From the NCBI GenBank assembly GCA_034769895.1, contig CM068367.1, positions 690,608,268-690,672,267 of the forward strand: 64,000 nucleotides of DNA, in the 5' to 3' direction. The notes below the pieces were generated by a model. It saw only the letters and a list, made by a program, of their open reading frames with translations. It was not told where the DNA came from and did no database searches. This DNA is from Magicicada septendecula (Eukaryota; Arthropoda; Insecta; Hemiptera; Cicadidae). Positions 57,037 through 64,000 of the stretch are shown piece by piece. The first letter of the stretch is position 1. Each line of letters opens with the position of its first letter. The position numbers and the translations under genes are program-made.

Positions 57037-58427
57037 TTACCTTCGGCCGATACTATATGACCTAAGAAAGAGAATTGTTTTCACTGCGGAATTAACTTTA
57101 CTAGGGTTTACCATTAGTCCAGCTTTCTTTAACCTCGATAATACTTCACGCAAGTGATCAATATGTTGATCCATCGATTCACTATATACTACTATGTCGT
57201 CAAGATAGTGATATATGAATTTAAATTTAACGTCATGAAATATTTTTTCTAACAGTCTGCTACATACTGAACTTCCTTGTGATATACCGAATGGTACTCT
57301 AGTAAATTGATATAGATTAAATGGGACAGCAAACGCAGTTAGATGTTTTGATTCCTCAGCTAGTGGAATTTGGTGGAATGCCTGGTTGAGATCCATTATG
57401 GTGAAGATTTTCGCTTTGGTAAAATAGTGGAACGCGCTGTGAATGTCGGGCAGGGGAATTGATTCAAATTCTATATTCTTATTCAGCTGTCTATAATCCA
57501 CGACTAGTCTATGTTTGCCAGTTCCTTTTGGTACTAGGAATGCAGGTGATGAGTATGGAGAAGTTGACGGTTCTATGACGCGTTGCTCTAGGAGTTTGTT
57601 GATTTGGTTTCTCATTATTTCCATCTTGGGCGGTGATAATTTGTATGGGTGAAGACGTATTACCTTGTTGTCACTTAGATTTATTTTGTATTCGATTAAG
57701 TGGGTTAATCCTAACTTGGGTGTGAGTACAGTAGAAAATTCCCTTATTAACTTTTGAATTCTTTGTCGCTCATTTCCTTTTAAATGACTCAAACTAGATT
57801 CATGATGCTCTAACTGAATAGTTGATGTTTCACAATTCGCGTTGTTACTTAGCTCGGAGTCGAACTGATATTTTCGAGTACGATCAAATCTGAAGAAATA
57901 TTGTTTTGCGTATGTGTCAAGGATTAAGCCAGTTTTACTTATAAAGTCAGAGCCTAGTATTAAGTTTTGTCCTAACACTTCAGCTACGAGTAGGGGAACA
58001 TACCAAGTAAAATTCTTTATTTTTAATTTCACCGTAATACTGCGCGATATATTTAGGTTTTGCTTATTTGCGGTGGCACACTTTACGTTGACGTTTTGGC
58101 TACGGTTAATAAGATTATGATTAGCTAATACGCTGGCTAGCTGTTGACTGATTATACTACGTGTAGATCCTGAATCAATTAAACCAAGGATATTCGTTGC
58201 TCCAAGCTCTATCTGTATGTAGGGTAATTGGCATATACTTGTTTTGCATGTACCAATAGAGTTGCACTTTTCAATAAATCTAGTTAAGTAAGGGTCTATA
58301 CGTTTATTTCTATTTATTTTTACTTTAGAATTATTAGTGTTTATACCTTTCCTTCTGATGCTGCAGAAGACGTAGGATTTTTGTTCTTTCCGCTTCACAT
58401 GTTTTTTGACTGCTCGGTTTTCTGTTG
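57037..58427 (-). pseudogene. Gypsy pol: aspartic protease and reverse transcriptase
   Basis: A frame of about 460 codons. The protease has NILGLIDSGSTRSIISQQL, with the active-site D-S-G, and LILGSDFISKTGL. The RT has YSSPAFLVPKGTGKHRLVVDYR, FTIMDLNQAFHQIPL, FTRVPFGISQGSSVC (usually GL-x-NAPATFQ-like, so diverged), and YHYLDDIVVYS with the catalytic LDD. The frame is -1 relative to gag and overlaps its end, so an ancestral frameshift from gag to pol is likely. I see no clear heptamer slip site. It ends early through a frameshift near 57060. Confidence 0.87.
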
Positions 58428-59903
58428 CTACCGCTTTTGTTTACAATTCTTGCTAATGTGACCGGACTTTCCACAGTTATAACATCTTCTTTCCTCATTT
58501 ACATCGCTCGCATGTTGTCGGGGTTTTTGTAGAGAGTTTGATGGATTGGGGTAGCTTTGGGTTTTAGATGTTCTTACGAATCGCTTATCGCGGTAGGTTC
58601 GAGTATCAGTCCCAATGGGTAGAGGTAGGAATGAATCTCTGCATTGAGTCTGGGACATAAAAACGTGTCTGTTTTGGTCAGAATACCAGACGTTGGATGA
58701 ATGTATACAACACAGTTCTAGTTCTGTGAAAGTGGTTGGTCTCTTCATGAGTGCTAGGCGAGATCGCTCCTCGGGAGATAGTCCTACTAAGATAGTGTCT
58801 ACTAGGTGTTGTTCACTCCATTTAACTTGTAGCAATAAGGCCGATTCCCTTATTTCAGATATATAATGAGCTAATCTCTCGTATGTTCCTTGTACACGAA
58901 GTACTAGGTTCTGCTTCAATTCTTCGTAGATACCGGTGGGAATGAAGTGTCTTATCAGGGTGGTATGAAGTTCTTCTACAGGGTGATTATACCTTAGAGA
59001 TTCTAACACACGATCTTTTAAAGGAGATCTACATTTAGGTAGAATTACTTGTAAAATTTGGTCATCTCTTAATTGTCGCAGATCCTTTATTTGTAAAAGG
59101 TGCTTGATAAAATCTAGGAGTTTTGTAATATTCAGCCCATCAGTGGTTGGTATCTCAGATAAAATACGTTCTACGGGGTGAGTTATTTTTCCATAAAGCT
59201 CGGTAGTTAGATTTAATTGAGTCGTCATTCTAGGTTTTTCCGCAGATTGATTCGTCGGTAAGTGAGGAGGTAATTCGTAGGTACTAGTCATATTCTCTAG
59301 TTCATTTGGAAGTAACGTGACGTTTACGGGTTGGATATTTACTTGTCTATCGGTTAATCATTCCTTAATGGGATCTATATTATATTCCTGACATTTTACA
59401 GCACCGGTTTGCTGTTCTTGAGTAGGAGATAGGGTAGGGGAAATATTTAGTTTCGTCATTGCTTCTTCGATCTCTTCTAATCTAAACGATTCGGACCTTC
59501 GACGTAATTCTCGCATTATCTCGGGGAATTGTAATGCTTCTTCCGCGAATTTTTGCGCGTCCGGTGGAGTAACTTTATCACCGGGCCAATTCAACAAATT
59601 GGTGATGCGGCGGGTCAGATGTTCGATTCTTTGAGTGGTTCGTAAAATTACTGCGGGGGATTTTTCATCTCGCAGGGTTTGTGCGATGGAGGTAAGTTCC
59701 GTATATTTGTGATAACATGTTTCCTTTTCACTTTCGTAGTCTAATACACTTAAACGATTTAACAGTGAGGGTTTCTCTGGTCTATTTTCACGTAATGTTT
59801 TGCGCAGTTCCGCGACCGTTACATTTGCGTATGGGAGACCGCATAACAAGGCTTCATAGCTTAATTCGTCCTTCAACAACAAGTCGGGGTTAAATTGAGC
59901 CAT
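58428..59903 (-). pseudogene. Gypsy gag with one internal TGA
   Basis: One frame from ATG 59903 to TAG 58428-58430, interrupted by TGA at 59358-59360 (within KE-stop-LTDRQ). The N-terminal part is helical and charged. The central part has the Retrotrans_gag pattern (LRQLRDDQILQVILPK, HFIPTGIYEELKQNLVL, HLVDTILVGLSPEERSR). The C-terminus has one CCHC zinc knuckle, CYNCGKSGHISKNC, for RNA binding. This Gag is unrelated in layout to the coiled-coil Gag of the array, which has no knuckle. Confidence 0.88.
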
Positions 59904-60638
59904 TGTAGTGGTAATAATGACTTTTAAATAAACTAAGTATTACGTACGACAAATCTTATGTCATCTATTTTAAACACTTATAAAATTTGAATTCATTTAA
60001 ACACACACATATATATCTATTACTACACATAAAACCTTATACTAATTAATCAAATTAAAATTATCTCAAATCAATTCAATTTTCTGTACTCATAGCAATT
60101 ATCAGTCAAGACAAAATGATAATATTATTTTATAGTGGAGAGAAATTTCACACACGAAGAGTTCATTGCTTTTATAATAGCACAATGGATCAGCTGTTTG
60201 GGGAGTCTTATTGTTTACGTAGGGGTGGTTTAACAAAGGAGGGTGATTCGGACAATCTCAAACACGATTATTTCCTGTTCTGGACTGTCTGTTATGTCCG
60301 CGAGGGAATCCCATACAAACAACTTACTTGTGTACAAGGGGGAGAGCGTACATTTCTCGACACGTATTTAACATGAAATAGCCTGTAAATACCGACAGTT
60401 TTAAAATGGAATAGTTTTACCAGCAAGGACTTGTTTATTACGGCAATATCCTATTACTAATATTATTATTTCTTAATTAAAATTTATTTATTTATTTGTT
60501 CACAATTTCAGAGTGAATAAATTTATATAAACAGCAAAATTTATATGAATAAATTTACAAAACAGCAGAGTGGCGCATCTTATATGTGTCACTCTGTACA
60601 CGATTAAATGTTTTTTTACAAAGCAGAATGGCGCATCT
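59904..60638 (-). other. Gypsy 5' leader
   Basis: About 735 bp between the 5' LTR and gag. The block CAGA(G/A)TGGCGCATCTTATA occurs twice, near 60565 and 60625, the second abutting the LTR. No convincing tRNA primer-binding site starting TGG follows the LTR on the minus strand. No gene is supported. Confidence 0.55.
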
Positions 60639-62106
60639 TATAACGTCTCTCCTGCAAAGACATTATAACATCGGGGACCAGTTCAATTGTTCGCTGTTAA
60701 TTAAACTAGCTGCCGTAGTTAGTAAAATTTACTTACCAACAAATTATGACAACGTATATATCAGGAATTAATCAAGGATTACATAAATTTATTCACTCTC
60801 TGGGTATTAGCGAAAACATCTCTTTATTCTTGTATTTTAACTAAGTATAAAAGTAATAGCTTTAATGGTCATCCTTTAATTTTTTACTTACTTTACTTTA
60901 CTTTTAAAAGAAAAATTCTTATAAATTCTGCATTAAATATTCTTTAAAATTTTTATTCTTACTCTTTTTCATCTCAAAATCATTCAGCTATGTATTATTT
61001 CAAGTACCACGGATCCGGGTCTTAACTTTGCAATATTCTAATATATCACAACGTCATCCAAACTATTTGAAGAATAGTCCGATGTAATTTTCAGAATTAC
61101 TTTACCTTTAAACATCATCAGGTATTATGATGAAATTACAAACATTTGTATGCTAATCTTTAAGTTATCTAAAAGTCTTTACAAGAAACTTTACTCTTCT
61201 TTTTGTTTCGGTTTTTAAAAAAAACAAGTTATGCACAAATGTTATGATTTAATATCACCTGAATAGTACGTGAGTTTGCTGTGGGTGTTCGTGATGGTCT
61301 TCTTCAGTAGGTCTTCTTGGGTGTAGTTCGTTGTTCCTCTGGATCCTCCATTTAGTGGATTGTTTCCGAATTGTAGTCTAGTTCATGACGATTGGATTCT
61401 GCTACTTGAAGTTCATACGGTTGTTGTTGTAACTTTCTTCTTCTGGAGTTGGTTGTTCACATTTTACATTTTAATTGTTCTTATTTTAGCAGCACTGACG
61501 TTTACTTTAATATGGTAAGGAACATATCTTACCACTTACTGTTTGTAAAATATGTGTCGGCTAAGTTTTTTTTTATATATTACCAATATTTGCTCCTCGC
61601 ACTACATTACTAGTTTTTTAGTTTTTTTTTTAACGCTACATTGGATTAAATCAATTATAACAACTAACGTCTGGTTGTATCGTTGTTTAGCGGTATACAC
61701 CTAAGTGTAACTTGACAACACATTTTTGACCTGCTTACATGTCGAAGTTTCTCCGGCGACTGGGGGTTGTTTAGCGGTAGGGAGTCTGTAAGCTGGCGCA
61801 GTTTACGTGCTAAGAAAAGTAGTTCGTTCCTTTAGTATTAATAATTGTTCATTAATTAACTAGTAATAAATTATGCTATCTTTTTGTTATGAGTTAGATA
61901 TTTCCTTTATTATTAATACGTCTTTTATTTAATTAAAAGTATTATTATTTTCCGCTTAATAACATTGTACTTTGCGTGTTCGTACTGTACAATTTGCACG
62001 TTGATACAGGAATCTAGGTACAGATAAGGGGTGGATAATACTCTCACTTGTTATAAGAACAAAAAAATTTAATTTGTGCTATTTAAATAATTTTTAAATC
62101 GTCACA
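60639..62106 (-). repeat. Gypsy 5' LTR (1468 bp)
   Basis: The partner of 49587-51064. Its minus-strand start TGTGACG is at 62106, followed outward by the ATAT target duplication at 62107-62110. Confidence 0.85.
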
Positions 62107-62110
62107 ATAT

Positions 62111-63210
62111 CAAATTGATCTTTGAAAGAAGATAGAGACATCTATGTTAATATTTCAAGCATTGGAAATATCCCCAAGGAAATATAATCATCATAAAATA
62201 TTTATTCATTTTGTACAGAAAACCAGGATTTGTAACAATAGTTTCAAAAGTACTTAACCAATCAGAGTTAATTCGGTTGCCATGACTACAGAACGTTATT
62301 ATAATTTTGACTGTTATGTAACGAAAAAATTCCATTATTAACTATCCAGAGGTGAAGACGCTAAGTTGATGCAGACCTTGTAAAAGCAAATAACTAAGAA
62401 AATCAGAAAGAAATGCAGATACATTGAATACCAGAAGTCCGTAATAGTTCTTGTAACTCAAGAAGAAACAATAACGAAGATTAAAAAAGTTAATAATTAA
62501 ATACAAGAAACAGACGCCAAATGATACGGCAACCCTATCTTTGAAATTATATGAATGTATTAACAACAGTGAAGAATCTTTGACGATCCATAATATCAAT
62601 ATAATAATATTATATTATAAAAGTGTAAGAATGTAATGTGTATACTCTCGAAGTCTTACCAAATCTTCGTCGCTCTTACCCTTACCTCACGCAGACTGCA
62701 TCCGTTGTGAACGTATGAATAACCAGTACCGAAATCCTTACCTGTCCTTATATAGTATGTTTATTTCCCGAAAGGCGCCAAATTGTTTTCCAGACAACAA
62801 TTAAAATGTTCAATATCAGTTTGTCTACTGTACTGTGATGATTAATTCGAATTATTCGCCGACTGGCAGGAACTCGGATTTCGCTTGTCCTGATGACGTG
62901 TTGCCAATATAAAATTTGGTCAAAGAATTCTATTCACTGCTACAAAACACAACATACATAATACAATTTAAATAAACACAGGACAGCTAGTAAAGATTCG
63001 TACTTATTTATTTGATTTGATAACTCACTAATTTTTAATAATTGTCGTACAATTGATATTATTATAATAATAGTGACCAAGTGTAACAAACCAAAACCAT
63101 AAACAAATGGTGAATAAGAAAATAAGTTAATTGTGTTAGACTGTAAGAAACAGAGTAGGTGTGGGTGTTAGAAATAGTAAAACATATACTATTACTAAAA
63201 GAATATCTAT
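62111..63210. other. Flanking sequence, mostly unrecognised
   Basis: AT-rich, with no credible gene. The only feature of note is a minus-strand TTTGGCGCCTTTCGGG at 62768-62783, resembling a retroelement primer-binding site, preceded on that strand by GGAAAACAA. Confidence 0.4.
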
Positions 63211-63589
63211 AATATTTATATTTATAGAATAGATGGTGTCGATATAATACTCACCAAAATTGTTATTTTGTTAATTTAAAGAAAGTTACTTTGTTTGTTT
63301 AGTGGTTTAGGAAGTATAAACAAGAAGACATAATTTTATAGTAATATGTTTGTGTTATATGCAAGTAATGAAAGTATAAAGAGATGAGTAGTATGAACAT
63401 TTTAAGTAATGACATACAATATAATAGTTGTATTTAATAAGAAGGAATATGGCTGAACAATATACAGACCATTAAGTTATTTCTATGTTATGAGTAGTGA
63501 GAACATTTTAAGTAATGACATACAATATAATAGTTGTATTTAATCAGAAGGAATATGGCTGAACAATATACAGACCATTAAGTTATTTT
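63211..63589. repeat. 379-bp dispersed repeat, right copy
   Basis: The full-length partner of 48682-49060, with the same 106-bp internal doublet. On its left it continues into CTATAATATTT without interruption, so it may represent the uninterrupted form of the site where the array sits. Confidence 0.8.
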
Positions 63590-63696
63590 CTTGGATTTCA
63601 TTGTCCATGACGTGTCCGTTACTTAACTAAATATCACTATTACTTTAACGACTCGGAACACTAGGTTTTTTATAAGTAAAAGCAAAAAGTATTACC

Positions 63697-63747
63697 TTAC
63701 AGCCTTAACCGGTTTTCTCCTTTAAAAGGCTTCATCAGAGGCTGCAA
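63697..63747 (-). ncRNA. Hammerhead ribozyme motif of the second Penelope family
   Basis: Minus strand: stem I strand UUGCAGCCU, core CUGAUGA, stem II CCUU-UUA-AAGG, GAA, stem III AACC/GGUU with no loop, cleavage base A (plus 63706), and the stem I return AGGCUGUAA (9 bp with one G-U). A loopless self-complementary stem III fits a hammerhead that works as a dimer. Unpaired AG and A flank stem II, a departure from the consensus. Confidence 0.65.
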
Positions 63748-63844
63748 CAGGTAGGGCTATCCGTCTTGTTGTGGGTAACGAAATCGAATTTCAAAAGATT
63801 GATCCAGTGTGTGTGGGTGAGATATGTTCGAATAATGCGTGCGA

Positions 63845-64000
63845 TTAGAATTGTGTCTGTTCGTTTAGGATGTCGTTTTTATTTGTTTTTGTGTGTTTGT
63901 ATATTTCCAATTGTTCTAGAGTGTCTAGTTTTCTGCCTTTTGTGTGTACGTGTAGAATGTTCATGTTATTGTCGATGTTTTTATATGTGTGGTTTGCTTC
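63845..64000 (-). CDS. Penelope-like endonuclease, C-terminal 51 residues (partial)
   Basis: The frame enters from the window edge and ends at TAA (63845-63847). It contains NILHVHTKGRKLDTLEQLE and IYKHTKTNKNDILNEQTQF. This ILH...GRxLDTLE..EIYK pattern is the usual end of Penelope GIY-YIG endonuclease ORFs, and parallels SRYMDAMEEYEIYKALL in the array elements. Its start, RT and catalytic GIY/YIG blocks lie outside the window. Confidence 0.75.
   Translation of the reverse strand, partial: EANHTYKNIDNNMNILHVHTKGRKLDTLEQLEIYKHTKTNKNDILNEQTQF

Larger units (their letters stand above)
49587..62106 (-). mobile_element. Degenerate Ty3/gypsy LTR retrotransposon with a nested LINE
   Basis: Two LTRs, 49587-51064 (3' LTR) and 60639-62106 (5' LTR), flank gag and pol on the minus strand. 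The target duplication is ATAT (49583-49586 and 62107-62110), the size and sequence favoured by the 17.6/297 group. The LTR reads TGTGACG...GACGTTATA on the minus strand. The order gag, protease, RT, RNase H, integrase is that of Ty3/gypsy. There is no env frame. The coding region has a stop in gag, several frameshifts in pol and a 3.5-kb LINE in the integrase, so the element cannot act on its own. Confidence 0.9.
63590..64000 (-). mobile_element. Second Penelope-like family, 3' end (enters from right edge)
   Basis: On the minus strand it carries the end of a GIY-YIG-type ORF, 3' noncoding sequence, a hammerhead motif and a short tail that stops at the 379-bp repeat. Sequence and hammerhead differ from the elements in the array, so this is a separate family. 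The rest lies beyond the window. Confidence 0.75.

Noticed and set aside
60116..60376. 86-codon plus-strand frame in the gypsy leader
   Set aside because: It is antisense to the element, without recognisable motifs; likely chance.
62342..62599. 85-codon hydrophobic minus-strand frame in the flank
   Set aside because: AT-driven Leu/Phe/Tyr composition, no motif and no family resemblance.

Overview
The window is AT-rich, repeat-dominated eukaryotic DNA. It most likely comes from an animal, probably an insect or other arthropod. That inference rests on a Penelope-like element with a GIY-YIG endonuclease and hammerhead ribozymes, an RTE-type LINE, a Ty3/gypsy element, and a coiled-coil Gag of a kind I associate with insect LTR elements. 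I see no host gene, rRNA, tRNA or CRISPR array. Every recognisable gene belongs to a mobile element.

Region 1 (1-48682) is a head-to-tail array of one non-autonomous LTR retroelement. Each period is a long LTR of about 2.05 kb (TGTAACG...CGTTACA), a primer-binding site resembling the tRNA-Lys type, one large gag-like frame, a decayed 3' region with no recognisable pol, and a G-rich tract before the next LTR. Successive internal regions share one LTR, so the array reads LTR-gag-LTR-gag. Five periods are about 5.68 kb. The first two are about 9.8 kb because the same Penelope-like element sits at the same position in gag. The array starts left of the window and ends at 48682, exactly at an LTR 3' terminus. 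All seven gag copies carry the same in-frame TGA at codon 165. In unit 3 it is the only interruption. The other copies also carry shared or private stops, a one-base insertion, or the Penelope insert.

The Penelope-like inserts (2759-6866 and 12556-16629) each hold an uninterrupted RT-endonuclease frame of about 815 residues on the minus strand, two direct 662-bp pseudo-LTRs, one inverted pseudo-LTR, and three predicted hammerhead ribozymes. They share insertion site and target duplication but differ at the palindrome centre. They therefore look like one insertion that was later amplified with the unit.

Region 2 (48683-64000) is a nest of other elements. A 379-bp repeat occurs at the end of the array (48682) and again at 63211. 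Between the copies lies a degenerate Ty3/gypsy element on the minus strand (49587-62106, ATAT target duplication, LTRs of 1478 and 1468 bp). An RTE-type LINE (52616-56084, plus strand, 12-bp target duplication) interrupts its integrase, splitting the zinc-binding HHCC module between its His pair and its Cys pair. At the right edge is the 3' end of a second Penelope family with its own hammerhead motif.

Inferred order of events: the repeat and its surroundings came first. The gypsy element inserted there, then the LINE into the gypsy element. The gag element inserted into the left copy of the repeat and was amplified. The Penelope element inserted into one unit and was duplicated with it.
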